NCBI GenBank assembly: GCA_963383645.1
Contig: OY726571.1
Span: 83,505,388-83,569,387, forward strand
Source of the DNA: Muscardinus avellanarius
Lineage: Eukaryota; Chordata; Mammalia; Rodentia; Gliridae
Reading direction: 5' to 3'
DNA length: 64,000 nt
In this document: piece by piece, positions 1-11,634 of the stretch
How the letters are laid out: every line of letters starts with the position of its first letter
Position numbering within the stretch: position 1 is the first letter of the stretch
Notes under the pieces: model-generated
Told to the model about the DNA's origin: nothing
Seen by the model: only the letters and a program-made list of their open reading frames with translations
The model's database searches: none
Position numbers and translations under genes: made by a program

Positions 1-39
1 TTCTCTTACCCTAGTTAGAATGGCTATTATAAAAATGAT

Positions 40-75
<36 letters not shown>

Positions 76-911
76 AAATGCTAGTGAGGATGCAGAGAAC
101 AAGCTCCCAACATTGTTGGTGGGAATGTATATTAGTAGAGTCACAGTGGAGAACAGTATGAAGGCTCCTCAAAAAACTAAAAATAGGTCTAACATGTGAT
201 CCAGCTATTCTTCTTCTGGGTCTATAGCCAAAGGAAATGATATCAGCATACATGTGTGCCTTTGACATTATTCACAATAACTAAGATATAGAATCAGCCT
301 AACTGCCCATCAATAGATGAATGAATAGAGAAAATATAGCATTCATAAAAAGAATTCGATCCTATTATTTGAGAAAAATGATTGAAATTCAAGGTTACGT
401 GAAATAAGTCAGACCCAGAGAGACAGATACTGCATGCTCTTTCTCATATGTGAATGTTAAAAAGTCAATGTGAATGTAGATTAGTGATTACTAGATGCCG
501 GGAAGGGTGGAGAGAAACAAGGAGTCAACAGGAGGATGGATAACGGGTACCAGAACCCAGTCGGAAGCATAAGCTCTAGTGTTCAACAGTGCAATGGGGT
601 AACTAGAATTCACAATAATCTTTTATATTTTACAAGTAACTGGATGACAGGAACTCGATGTCTCTAAACACAAAGTAATGACAAGGTGATAGAAACATTA
701 ATTACCCTCATAGGATCAGTACATATTTTAAATATATTCTGAAATACTATAATGTACACTAAAAATGTGTATGGTTATTATATGTTAGTTAAGAAATTAT
801 TTTAAAATTTAAAGAGATGAAAGTGTTAACTACCATCATTTGATCACCACACACTGTATCAAATTATCAAGCCCTATCCTTAAATTTGTACAATTAAAAG
901 AATAAATAATT
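1..911 (+). mobile_element. Old LINE-1 3' end fragment
   Basis: The text resembles the mammalian L1 ORF2 tail and 3' UTR ('ttggtgggaatgtatatta', 'cccatcaatagatgaatg', 'tgagaaaaatgattgaa'). The reading frame is decayed. A (CA)16 microsatellite (43-74) interrupts the start. It probably continues left of the window. Confidence 0.7.
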
Positions 912-1905
912 GAAACATTTTCCATAGAGCATAAGGTTCAGATCCACTTCTATAAAAGACTAGGGCATGTTTTGAGTGTTTTGGAAATGCCCCAAAATTT
1001 AATGTTGGCATTTTTCACATAAACTTTCCAAGTTCCCCAACACTAGAAAGCAAGCTTATACCAGAGATTACTAAAGAGATGGATTAAAGACAAAGAAATG
1101 AAACCATGGGGCAGTGAAGGGGCTTTCACTGAGGGAATCGTGACCGGGTGACATTTCTTGCCTAGTATCAGCATCAAGGAAGGATGAGACGCTTTGGTAT
1201 GCTTGGAGTCTTGACCAGAAGAGATATTAGTCATTAAACAATTAGGTACATGCATGCGGGGTGGGGGGAGGCCAGGTTTCCCATCATTGGAGTCAGAGAG
1301 TTACAGTAGAGAAACCTGAAAATACACTTCCTCAGCCAAGAGACCCAGATCCACACCCGCCAGACTGGCCATGTTGAAGAAGAGCAGTTCACCATTGTAG
1401 TCTCTCCCCCCCTCCCCCCCAAAGACCACAACCCTTCTTCAACCATGAAAGAAACATGACACCATGCGGAACTGCAGGAGAGGCTTGACAAATAGGCAGG
1501 GGTCTGTAAAGGACTGTCAAGGATACACCCGCGGGTGACAACTTAGGACCCCACCTCGGTCATCCCTGACTTTCAAACCCCTCTTGGCTACAACAGCAAA
1601 GAGTTTCTATACTGTGCTATCAGCCAACTAGAAAGATTTGAGCTAGTCTCTGGACTCCTCGGCTCCCCAGGTTTCCAGAAAATGAAATGGGGTGAACTGG
1701 AGGATGGAGGAGGTCCTTCAAAGGCCCACAATGTTCTGATTTTAAATGTTTCATGAGTTCTCTGCTGCTCCCTGTGAGAGCTCTGGTCTGACTTAAGACA
1801 TTTCTGAGAGCTGAGCTGTTCTTCCATGCAGGCCTGGAGTAGTCAAAACACGGTTGGTTTTTGTCCCTCAGTCCTGGCACAGAGCTTTAAACCCTCTTTG
1901 ATTTT
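912..1905. other. No recognisable feature
   Basis: Ordinary non-coding sequence with a short C-tract near 1407-1420. The short ORFs on the minus strand show no recognisable protein. Confidence 0.5.
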
Positions 1906-1907
1906 TC

Positions 1908-2085
1908 CAGGCCTGGTGGCTTATGCCTGTAACCCCAGGACTTGGACTTGGGCGGCTGAAACAGGGTCACCAGGTGATAGCAGATTGAAGGCCAATGCCT
2001 TGTAAGCTAGGGAGGCTCTGTTTCAAATGAAAAATAAAATCAGGCTGGGGATGTAGGTCGGTGGTAGAAACACAACAAAATAAAA
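1908..2085 (+). mobile_element. Degraded A-type MEN SINE
   Basis: 'ggcctggtggcttatgcctg' start, 'gaggctctgtttcaaatgaa' middle, and an ID-like 'ggctggggatgtaggtcggt' end. Strongly diverged. Confidence 0.65.
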
Positions 2086-3272
2086 CATCAACGACAAAAA
2101 AGAGTCTTGGAGTTTCCCGAGTGATGGGAGCATCTTTGGTCATTCATAAAAAGCCCCTTTTGACTGAACTTGATCTTTTGCTAATGAGGCAACTCATGAG
2201 GGCCCTTGGATAGCCTCAGAGAAGAGGCTAGCTCTGCCAGAAAGACCAGGTCGTGATCAGAGCTTTCAGCCTTAGTCCTGACCTCAGGCCAGAGACGGAA
2301 GACGATCACATCATCAGCGCCTAAAGCAGTTACTTTTGTTAATGGTGAGGACAGGAAGACAGAATAATAGAGATAACATATTCCTTAACATCAAGTTATG
2401 TCCAGTTACTTGTCATAAGGATTAAAGCAGAGGGAAATTCATTCTCATGCCAACTAAATCTGGAATGCTCGGGGAATTTGGCTGTTATCTCCCCGCCCTT
2501 TCTCACTTCTCAGAAAGCCAGACAATAGCTTCAGTGTGGTGATGTGGAATTTTGGCCTGAGTGATTCTAGTTTGATTTATAGTCTTATTGGTTTGGGCTC
2601 AGGATAGAAACCTAGTACCCAGCAATGGCCTCCCATAATTAATATTTAACGGGGGCTTCTGGTTTGCTGAGCACATCAGGGCACCATGAAGGGGGACACC
2701 CAGAGGGGGCACGGACACTCCACCCGGCGCCCCGACCTTGCCCTATACATCTCCCCCACCTGGTTGCTCCTGGCTTAATCTCTAATAATAGAACTTGGCA
2801 TCTTAAGTGTACAGCATCTCTGAATTCTGTGAAGCATTTTGCCAAACCACTGAGCTAGAAAGGAGATCGTGGGAACCCCAGGTTCATGTCTGCTCAAGCA
2901 GATTCCTGTCTACTCAGACAGGAGCAAGTGGCCCGGAGCTTGTGGCTGGATTGGAAGAGCAGGAAGTCATGTAGAACTGAGCCCTCTACACGTGGGCCAG
3001 TGATGATTCTGGGGCATTAGCGTCAGAATAGTTGGACTGCAGGACACTCTGGTGTCAGAGAGTTTTATCAGGAGGTAGAAGGTGACGAGATGCCTTTCCA
3101 CTGCAGGAAGCTTGTGGGACAAGGATGAACTATGGGATGAAAAAATATTTTTTTCTAAGTATCATTTTTTTTTCTGAGCATGTTTGGAAAATGAAAAATT
3201 ATACTGAGGAGAGAGAGAGTGTGTAAGGAGATGAAAGGAGGCGCATGCTCTGCTCTGCCTTTCCTGTGAAGA
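2086..3272. other. No recognisable feature
   Basis: Non-coding sequence. I see no exon, LTR or SINE I can support here. Confidence 0.45.
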
Positions 3273-3494
3273 AAATGCTGGTGGTGCACACCTGTAATCC
3301 CAGTCCTTGGGAAGCTGAGACAGGAGGATTACAGGTTAGAGGCCAGCCTCAGTAACTTAGCGAGTGGAAGGAAGGAAGGAAGGAAGGAAGGAAGAAAGAA
3401 AGGAAGGAAGGAAGGAAGGAAGGGGAAGAAAGACATTTGGTAGTGTAGCTCAGAGGTATAATGCTCCTGGGTTCAAGTTCCAATACCAAGAAGA
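3273..3494 (+). mobile_element. MEN SINE split by a (GGAA)n microsatellite
   Basis: The B1-like arm (3273-3365) and the ID-like arm (3438-3490, 'gtagtgtagctcagaggtat') are separated by a (GGAA)n tract at 3366-3424 that replaced the A-rich linker. A GGA-rich tract (3490-3571) grows from the 3' tail. Confidence 0.75.
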
Positions 3495-3571
3495 GGAGGA
3501 GGAGGAGGAGGAGGAGGAGGAGGAGGAGGAAGAGGAGGAAGAGGAAGAGGAAGAGGAGGAGGAGGAGGAGG
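3490..3571. repeat. (GGA)n purine microsatellite
   Basis: An uninterrupted run of GGA/GAA triplets at the 3' end of the preceding SINE. It yields a poly-Glu ORF that is not a gene. Confidence 0.9.
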
Positions 3572-3739
3572 TTTCAAGGACCATTCCCCTGGTGAGTCAG
3601 TACTTGGGGTGGGACATAGGGCCCCTGGTATTAAACCGTTCCTCCACGGCAGCTATTTCTCAGAGGTACATCAGGCTCACTGTGTTTTCTTGCTTGTGTT
3701 AAACTAAGTGCCCTGGTCACTAAAAAGCATATGATCTCA

Positions 3740-3812
3740 GGCTGGGATGTGGATCAGTGGCGATGCACTGGCCTGGCATATATGAAGCCCTGTGTTCCAT
3801 CCCTAGCACCAC
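3740..3812 (+). mobile_element. ID-like monomer (tRNA-Ala-derived SINE)
   Basis: 'ggctgggatgtggatcagtg' followed by a B-box-like stretch and 'ccatccctagcacc'. About 73 bp, without a B1-like arm. Not an intact tRNA gene. Confidence 0.7.
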
Positions 3813-4682
3813 AACCAACAAACAGAACTCAGATATTTCTTCCTTTACTCCTTGTACCGGTCTCTGTCAGAATGCAGAGTGATGGGCAGTCGCTGGGTTC
3901 TTTACAAAACTGTAGCCTGAGTTTTGGGCTTCACAGTTTAGAATGAACAGAAACAATTAGAAGAGGGATATTAACTCGTTCATACCTTGGTCCAAGGTAG
4001 AAGTTTCCTCTGCATTATCCCTGAATAGATGGCCAAATTGACTCTGGAGACAAAAAAGAGCATCATTTTTCCATAAAGGGCTCTCTGTGGATGAGAATGG
4101 TCCTGATGCAGCACCGCTCCTACCTCGTCTGTCCATCAGTCCCCAGAGCTCTGAGAGCCTGCTGTCCAGGGGACGACGTCCCACGCATCAGCCCGCATCC
4201 TCAGGGCAGGTGGAGCAGGTGTCCCCACCTTCCACACCCAGGTGGTGTAGGAATGAATATATCTGTCTGTCTCTCAGCCAGAGCGCCGAGGCCCTGCTGA
4301 TGAGCGTCTGTGATCAATGGTGCTGTGTGCCCTAGTGAGCGGGGTAAAGGGCATAGTTCCTGGAATGTGCAATCTCATTGGCGTGAAGCTTCCTATTATC
4401 TGACTTGAAACACACCCAGGCATTCTGATGTCCGTGACCGACTGCAACCCCACACTGGGCATGTGCTGTAGTCTAGGCAGGGAGCTCCACCTGCACTTCC
4501 AGTCCTCATCTAGATGGATTCTAACATTTGGAGACTTGGTCCACTCAACATTCAATTCACCTCCAAACCCTAGGAGGCTGCTATTATATTTAATGCATAG
4601 GAGGCAGCTCTGGGGATATGAGAAACCAGCCATTTACAGGTGGAGGCTTCTGTGCAAGTTGTCAGAGTCAAAAGAGTTGCTG
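3813..4682. other. No recognisable feature
   Basis: Overlapping ORFs of 69-119 codons on both strands match no protein I recognise and have no splice or promoter context. Probably chance. Confidence 0.45.
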
Positions 4683-4878
4683 CCGGGCATGGTGGTGCAA
4701 ACCCGCCATCCCAGTACGTGGGAGGCTGAGACAGGAGGATCACTGGTTTGAGGCCAGCCTCAGCAACATAGTGAGACTCTCAGTAACCTAGGGAGATTCT
4801 GTTTCAAAACAAGAAATTTAAAAGGGCTGGGAGTACAGCTTGGGTATAAAATAAGTTTGGGTTCAATCCCTAGTAACC

Positions 4879-4929
<51 letters not shown>
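4683..4929 (+). mobile_element. A-type MEN SINE with (CA)25 tail
   Basis: Starts 'gccgggcatggtggtgcaaa' and ends 'gggttcaatccctagtaacc'. A perfect (CA)n tract (4880-4929) sits where the A-tail should be. Confidence 0.85.
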
Positions 4930-4931
<2 letters not shown>

Positions 4932-4932
4932 A

Positions 4933-4960
4933 ACCCAATACTCCAAGCTATACCCCCAGT

Positions 4961-4991
<31 letters not shown>

Positions 4992-5318
4992 TATTTATTT
5001 ATTTTTTTGGTGGTACTGGGGTTCCTGGAAGCCCTTCTACCTCCGGGCTACACTCCCAGACCTATTTTATATTTTTGAAACAGGGTCTCTTACGCCAGCG
5101 CGGCTGGCTTCGAACCTGCGCGATCCTCCTGTCTCCGCCTCCCAAGCGCGGGGATTACAAGTGTGCGCCACCACGCCTGGCTATTATTTATTTTTGAAAC
5201 AAGGTCTCACTAAGTTGTGAAGGGCCTCACTAAGTAGCTGAGGCTGGACTTGAACCCACGAGCCTCCTGTCTTAGCCTCCCAAGCGCTGGGATTACAAGC
5301 ATGTGCCACCATACCCAT
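4933..5318 (-). mobile_element. Nested pair: B-type SINE inside an A-type SINE
   Basis: The outer, older A-type copy supplies 'ccaagctatacccccag' (4943-4960) and the arm at 5183-5318. The inner B-type copy occupies about 5008-5182 after a (TTA)n/(TTTA)n tract. Confidence 0.8.
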
Positions 5319-6155
5319 CAACCTCTTTCAAATTCTTGTATCCAATGATCTACGTCTCCTTTGTGGTTTTTTTCTCTGTCTATGTCAGATATTTATTCTC
5401 TTATTCCTTCCAAAACGAGTCACAGAACATCCCCCGCATCTCTCTCTGACTGTGGCACATTCATTCGAAAGCCATCCCTTCCTCCACACAGGCCGGGCTA
5501 GAGTATGGGGCAGTGGAATAGCGACCCTATAAGAATTAGTAGCGAACAATACCTCTCGTCTATTTGCAGGAGAACATTAAATGATGGGTTTTTAGCAACC
5601 CGGGTAAGGAGAACCAAGCTGGTTGAGAGAGGAAAGTGACAGGAAGGTGCTGGCATTCAGGCATCTCAGCGGGTCTGTGTTGTTTTATCCTGGTGAAATT
5701 CTGCCCTCTGTAGGTGGAACTCTGTTCATGGTTGACATGGTAATGCTGAGTCATGCATTCATGGCAGAGAACAAAGACAGAAGAAACACAGAGCCGTTAT
5801 TTAACTGTTTCTGTTCATTGCTTACTCTGCCTGAGATAGAAAAACTTAAAATGGTTCTAGGCTTTCTTAGGAGTGTCTTGTTACCTACAGCTCAGGCTCC
5901 AAAAGTATTCGTTGTCGGAAAATTACTGTCTCACACAACATCCTTAGACAGTAATGGGAAAACACTGTCTGTAGAGTGATTTCGAGTTATTTTTCTAGTT
6001 ATTTTAACAAGTTAAAAGATGTTATTAAAATAGCAATTATTTAAACAAATATCAAGTTATTTCTTATATTTCTCTTTTATTATAGTATTCCTTTTTTAAT
6101 TTAAAATGTTCCCAAGTATGAAAGTGCTCATGGGTTAATGTAAATTTTGTTGTTA
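5319..6155. other. No recognisable feature
   Basis: An ORF of 118 codons at 5623-5979 (+) has no recognisable domain, no splice context and no codon bias I can see. Treated as chance. Confidence 0.45.
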
Positions 6156-6358
6156 GCCGGGCGTGGTGGCGCACGCTTGTAATCCCAGCATTCGGGAGGC
6201 TGAGACCTGGAGGATCGTGGTTCGCGGACAGCCTCAGCTACTTAGTGAGGCCCTCTGCAACTCAGTGAGACCCGGTTTCAAAATAAAGAATAAAAAATAG
6301 GGCAGGGGGTGTAGCTCGGAGGTCGAATGCCCCTGGGTTTCACCCCCAGACCCACAAA
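6156..6358 (+). mobile_element. A-type MEN SINE
   Basis: Full length from 'gccgggcgtggtggcgcacg' to 'ccctgggtttcacccccag', including the 'cagctacttagtgaggccct' block. Confidence 0.9.
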
Positions 6359-6747
6359 AAATTTTTTTTTGTTTACATTTGGAGGATTAATTTTCTAAAA
6401 TAAAAGTATTTGGAAAGTACAATTTCAAAAATAATTTACTCCTAGGAATCACATTTCACATTTTTATATAACACTATGATGAGAATTGTAATTCCACTAA
6501 GCTCCAAATCGATTAAAACCATGGCAATTTACTTAAAAAGAGTTTGCTAAACTAAACAAGAAAACAACTTAATTCAAAAATTAATTTTGAGGAATCAACA
6601 AAGAAATCTCATGATGTTTGTGAGAGTTCTGAATAATCAACAGCTTGTGTGTACATCAAAACAAGTCCAAGAGTGAATCACTTCTTCCCTCAGGAGCTGG
6701 AGACAGGAGGAAGAATTCAGAAATAGAGTAGTCTCGAACTTTTTATG

Positions 6748-7079
6748 GTTTTAGTTACTGGTGATCAACCAAAGCTCAACAATATCAGATGGAAAATTCT
6801 ACAACTAAACAAGTCATAAGTTGTAAGTTGTGTGCCACTCTGAATGCCATTATGAAATCTCATGCTCTCTCTGCCCTGCCCGGGGGATGAATCAACTGTT
6901 GACCACTGTGTCCATGCTGTATACACCACTTACTTCTTAGACATTGGGTATCCATCTTGGTTATCACATCCACCATCATGGTAACATGGTGTTTATATAG
7001 GGTTTGATGCTATCTGTGGTTTTAGGCATCTGTTGGCGGCCCTGGAAAATGTCCCCCATGGATAAGAGGGACCACCATA
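6748..7079 (+). mobile_element. Tigger-like DNA transposon, short non-autonomous copy
   Basis: Recalled Tigger consensus features appear in order: 'ttactggtgatcaaccaaag', 'atggaaaattctacaactaa', 'gctgtatacaccactta', and the end 'cccatggataagagggacca'. Both ends are present and no transposase remains. Family name from memory. Confidence 0.65.
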
Positions 7080-7350
7080 ATTCAAGGCAGAAGATAATAA
7101 AATCCCTTAAAGAAAGAATATTTCCCCATAATATTATAATCTAAGATGGTCCAGGAAGACTCAGGGGAGGGCAGAGTGACGTGGCAGTGTCTGCTTGCTC
7201 CTCCTGAATGGGAGGGATACAGGCGTGGCTGTCTTCCCAGGAAGAGCCCTAGCAGATTCAGCGTCTGGTCAGTGATTTTTCATTGCATCTTATAATGATG
7301 GGACAGGCAGAAGGAGTGAATGCTGCAGTCTCACATGGCAAAAGAGATGT

Positions 7351-8042
7351 GTGATGGTCTGAATATGTCTCCTAGAAACTCATATGCTGAGTACCTAGGC
7401 AATATGGGGCCCATATAATAAGACATACATGAGTCTCTTCCAGTCTCCCTCCCTGCGTTATAAAGCCACCCGTGTTCAATCACAGGGGCTCTACTCTGAT
7501 AACTTCTAATCCTAATCTAATCTTAATCCTGTCCCAAAGCCCCACCCCTAAATGTTATAACTAAATCAACTTTCTACCTCTCCTTACCTCACGAGGTGGT
7601 ATCTCAACATGTGGACCCTTGGAGGACAGATGCAAACCATACCCAAACCACATCAGGCAGCATGAGGCCAAGAGTGAGGCTCTATAGTTTGAAGGCATGT
7701 GTTTCCTCTAAAATTCATTTAGAAACTTAGTCCTCAGTGTAATAGCATTTAGAAGTGGGGCCTATAGGACCTGATTAAGTCACGAGGACTTCTCCCTTAC
7801 AAACAGGATCATGACCCTTATACAAGACACATCAACTGACCAGCATTCAGCCTTTCGTCTTTGGGGGGCACAGTAAGAAGGCGCCATCTTGAAAGCACAG
7901 AGCAGCCTCAATTCTGCTTCTGCCTTGATCTCGGGATTTGACCAAGATCTCACCCTCCATAACTGTGAGAGGTGCATTTCCATTGTTTATTAACTTCACA
8001 GTCTGAGGCATTTTGTTACAGCAGCACAAACGGACTGAGACA
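7351..8042. mobile_element. Cluster of MaLR-type LTR fragments
   Basis: Three pieces lie in succession: a + strand 5' start at 7351-7450 ('tgatggtctgaatatgtctc'), a - strand piece near 7460-7655 ('agccccacccctaaatg', 'tggacccttggaggaca'), and a more complete + strand LTR at 7685-8042 ending 'acagcagcacaaacggactg'. MaLR elements are old ERVL-related, non-autonomous LTR transposons. Confidence 0.65.
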
Positions 8043-9060
8043 AACAGGCTTAACAGAGCTCGGTTGTTTATTGGAAGCGGTACGTTCAAGATCCCACCAA
8101 AGCAGGACCCCCGGGGACAAACAGGCTCCATGAACAAATGGCTAGCTCACCAGAAGGGACCAAGTGATCCGCTGATGGGGCCCACTGGGCTGCAGTGGCC
8201 CTGTGGTCCCTGGATGACCATCTTTTGACTGAGACGAGACAGGACATTCTGTTCAACGGGCCACACCTCCTGCGGGGCTGATGGCCTTGCAGGTCGCCTC
8301 CACGCCCTCGTCTTCCTGAAATGTTCACCAGCTCATGAGCCATCTAGTCAGGAGAATGGCTTCTGAGTGCCTGGACTACTCAAGGATTCCCTGCGTGGGG
8401 ACAGGGACCATGGCACGAGGCCTCCTCCTGGACTGGGTTACTAACTAATTACAACTTGCTGCCCCACAGGGACACATACAAGTCACCCACATGATGCTGG
8501 GTCTATCATGGCCACCCCTGAGAGGAACCTTATGTTCATATATACTGAGGGGCTTCACTAGGATTAACAACCATCCTTCCCTGTCCAAGCACCCCGGCAA
8601 TGGCGACACTCTCGTGAGGTATGGTAGACTCTCCACGCAGCCCACCACCCACCCACTGATGGGTGGAGCTACTGAAGACAGGACAGCAAGATGGAGCTGT
8701 CTGCCTAGGGCAACATGGACTCAAGCTTGCATTCCTGCACCAGGGAAGCCCAGCCCTGTGACACACTGAGAGAACACTGAGGGCGTAGGGTGGAAGTGGA
8801 TGGGCAGCCACCTGAGTGACTGACCTGAGAAGTCCAGCCTCGGTGTTCCCAGACATTCTTTTCCCTTTTCCTCCTGCAGAGTCAACATCGGGATGGTTGT
8901 GGTTCAGGCCACCACGGTGTCCCAGGCAGCATGGGCACCATGACTCTAACCTGGAGCAGTGCTTCCCCTGGGCCACTTCTCTCTAGGAGACCCTACAGAG
9001 GTGGGAGGTGGACCAAGGAATGCCAGGGTGCTAGTGGGGTCCTGCCGGTGGGGACACCTG
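8043..9060 (-). repeat. LTR-like repeat, copy 1 (about 1 kb)
   Basis: Homologous in order to 42365-43745. Shared landmarks include 'ccatgaacaaatgg', 'agaagggaccaagtga', 'cttttgactgag' and 'actgaagacaggacagc'. On the minus strand it carries a TATATAT near 8541 and CCAATAAAC near 8070, as expected of an LTR, but terminal TG/CA and a primer site were not confirmed. No retroviral coding frame is present. Confidence 0.6.
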
Positions 9061-9189
9061 ATCCTTCCAGATGGGTGGGCAACCTTATTAGACAAGTCAG
9101 TTTATAATATGAGGCTTCACTCGTGGTCTTGGCCACTATCAAATTACAGAATAAACATTTTTGATTCGACCTCAGACAGTATATATATT

Positions 9190-9740
9190 GGATGATGTAT
9201 GAGGGTCATTCTTTTTATTGGTGCACTGTAGTCATGCATCTTCATGGAGTACAAGATGGTAGAGGCATACAGGCACACATCACTCAGCCCTTCCCCAGTT
9301 CCCGCCCCATTCCCTCCCACCTCTTTCCTTCTCATGTTTTTTGTGAATGTGCATCATGTACTTTAGGGAATTTCCCTCTTCCCCCGCCATCCCTCTCACT
9401 TAGGTCCCCTTATCTGCCCGTCTATACTATCTCCTCCTTTGTCTAGAGTTTCTCCTATGATCCATTTTCTCCCTAGCTTCTGCATATTAGGGAGCATTTG
9501 ATTTCTTACTTTTTGTGACTGACTAATCTCACTTAGCATAATGCTCTCCAATTCCATCCATTTCCCTGTAAATGACCTGATTTTGTTTTTCTTTATGGCT
9601 GAGTAAAATTCCATTGTGTGCATATCCCACAGTTGTGTAATCCATTCATCTGTTGATGGACTTCTTGGCTGGTTCCTAGTTTGGCAATGGTGAATTGTAC
9701 AGCAATGAATGTAGATACATTTGCATTAGATTTACAATAC
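9190..9740 (-). mobile_element. LINE-1 3' end fragment with ORF2 C-terminus
   Basis: Minus-strand translation of 9396-9623 reads MEFYSAIKKNKIRSF and WMELESIMLSEIS, matching the C-terminal tail of mammalian L1 ORF2p. The 3' UTR runs to about 9190 and ends ACAGTGCACCAATAAAAA. The 5' part is missing, as is usual for L1. Confidence 0.85.
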
Positions 9741-10262
9741 ATATATTTATTTAGGAAATGATGTCATTTTACATGTGATCCACATTTCTAAATTCCAGCT
9801 GGGCAAAATACAGCATCAAAAGAAAAAAAATAAGTACAAAGTCAGAATATTATTTTCCTTAGTAAGTATGTCTCAGACTTTTATTTAAAACAACAATAAC
9901 AACAAAAAGCCTTTCACTCTTATTTTCTGACACTGAGGCAGCTCTGTAGCTCTGTGGGAAACAGTCATCAGGTTACTAGATAGATTCAAACCAACTTAGC
10001 TATGACCAGGTATCAATAAGTAGCTGTTTCTTTTATTCTAATAAACTGCAAAAAAAAAAAATACAATCAGGGTTATTGAACTTTCACTGCTTCTTTCCAA
10101 ACTATGAAAAATATTTTTATCACCTATTACAATGATCTTCTTTGCCCCTTTCATCAGCGATAGGCTCTGAGTCAAAAGTCTACCAGCCCTTTCACAAGGT
10201 ATGATTCACCCTAACAAAACAATCGGATGTTCCCTTTGTCTTTGTGTGTGCACGTGTGTGTG
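9741..10262. other. No recognisable feature
   Basis: AT-rich non-coding sequence with an A-run near 10050-10062. Confidence 0.4.
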
Positions 10263-10461
10263 TGGTACTGGGGATTGAACCCAGGGACATTCTACCTCTG
10301 AGCTATACTCTCAGTGTTTATTTATTCTTTATTTTTTGAAACAGGGTCTCACTAAGTTGGGGAGGGCCTCCCTAAGTTACTGCAGCTAGCTGCGAACCTG
10401 CGATCCTCCTGACTCCGCCTGCAGACACTGGATTTACAAGCATGTGCCACCACGCCTGGCT
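10263..10461 (-). mobile_element. A-type MEN SINE
   Basis: Reverse complement of the dimer: 'ggtactggggattgaaccca' to 'catgtgccaccacgcctggc'. It lies about 450 bp upstream of the SERPINB1 promoter motifs. Confidence 0.85.
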
Positions 10462-10919
10462 TCATTTTTTTTTTTAATGAGCCTCAAGGAAGTGGAGAAG
10501 TTTCAGGGACACAGAATTAGTTCAAACCTTCAAGCACTCTAAGTTTTGGAGATGCTACATATCCAGGCATTTGAAAGGGCAAACAAAAACTGTTAGTGTC
10601 TCATTATCCCACCCTAATCATTCTGGCTTGCTATTCTATTACAGATGAGTAAAATGGGTAGGATACTTTATTCACACAGTTTCCCTTTGGGTGGTATGTG
10701 GTATGTCCTGGAGTCCCCACTTCCTTCTATGCAAGAGGCCCCAAATTTGTTTACTCCTCTTTCTTCTCCCTCACCCCGGAAAAAAAAAATCCCTAGCATT
10801 TGGGGTCTAGAGATGAGGTTCAAATGGGAATAGTTTGCTGTAAAGAGCAGACCCACTATATCATCTCATTCACACCTTGGCAATTATAGTCCCTGCCAGA
10901 GATTTGGGGTCAGGCTTGG

Positions 10920-11130
10920 AGCTGAGAAAAGAGCTGCTCTCCGGAAGGGGGCGCTGTGTGGAGTCCAGGAAACCTCAGCTTCCACTTAGCAAACCAGGAA
11001 GCCAGGAAGCCAGGAATCCAGGAACTCAGGCAGCCAACCAGCCCCGCCCGAGGCCAACCCAGGAGCCCCTCCCCTTTCACAAGCTACAAAGGCCGCCTTG
11101 GGCGGACACTCTGGGATTTCTCCTGGACCT
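10920..11130 (+). promoter_or_regulatory. SERPINB1 proximal promoter region
   Basis: This GC-richer stretch lies just 5' of the untranslated exon. It contains an ETS-type CCGGAAG (10941-10947), an AGGGGGCGCTG (10946-10956) that matches the CTCF core, four CCAGGAA motifs at exact 8-bp spacing (10994-11025), a GC box CCCCGCCC near 11042 and a C-rich CCCCTCCCC. No TATA box is visible. GGAA motifs fit control by an ETS factor such as PU.1 in myeloid cells, which I recall being reported for the human gene. Factor binding here is inference. Confidence 0.6.
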
Positions 11131-11171
11131 CGCACCCCAGCCTGAGCCCGAGCCAGAGCCCTGCATAGCTG
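11085..11171 (+). other. SERPINB1: SERPINB1 untranslated exon 1 (5' end approximate)
   Basis: The right boundary is placed at a good donor (CTG|GTAAGG, GT at 11172-11173). The transcription start is not visible in the sequence, so the left edge is a guess. Clade B serpins typically have a short non-coding first exon followed by an intron ahead of the ATG exon, and the 1-kb spacing to the ATG exon fits. Intron 1 runs 11172-12175 and holds a SINE. Confidence 0.6.
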
Positions 11172-11419
11172 GTAAGGCCTGAGGACTGCTTGGGGAGGTG
11201 GCTGGGTGGGCGGGGCGGATCCCCAAGCCATCTGCCCAGGCCCAGCTGGACCCTCAGCACTGACACCGCAGTATTTCTCTTTCTCCTGGAGCTCCCTCCT
11301 CACTTAACCAGCTGTGACAGTTTCCAGGCAGCCCAGGACAAGCCCGCAGCTGCTTCTTTCTGCAGCCGCAAAGCCAGGAGGAGGCTGGAGCATCTCCAAA
11401 GATCACTAGTTCAGCCTGA

Positions 11420-11634
11420 GCCCGGTGTGGTGGGCGCACGCTTGTAATCCCAGCATTTGGGAGGCTGAGACAGGAGGATCGCTGGTCGCAGACAGCTTCA
11501 GCTACGTACTGAGGCCCTCTGCAACTTAGTGAGACCCTGTTTCAAAATAAAGAATGAAAAATAGGGTTGGGGGTTTGCTTAGAGGTAGAATGCCCCTGGG
11601 TTCCACCCAAGTACCTAAAAAAAAAAAAAAAAAA
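11420..11634 (+). mobile_element. A-type MEN SINE in SERPINB1 intron 1
   Basis: From 'gcccggtgtggtgggcgcac' to 'ccctgggttccacccaagta', followed by A18. Confidence 0.88.

Noticed and set aside
3364..3702. 112-codon ORF with poly-Glu
   Set aside because: Translation of a SINE, a (GGAA)n and a (GGA)n microsatellite. Not a gene.
9396..9623. Free-standing 75-codon gene
   Set aside because: It is the C-terminal tail of L1 ORF2 in a 5'-truncated copy.
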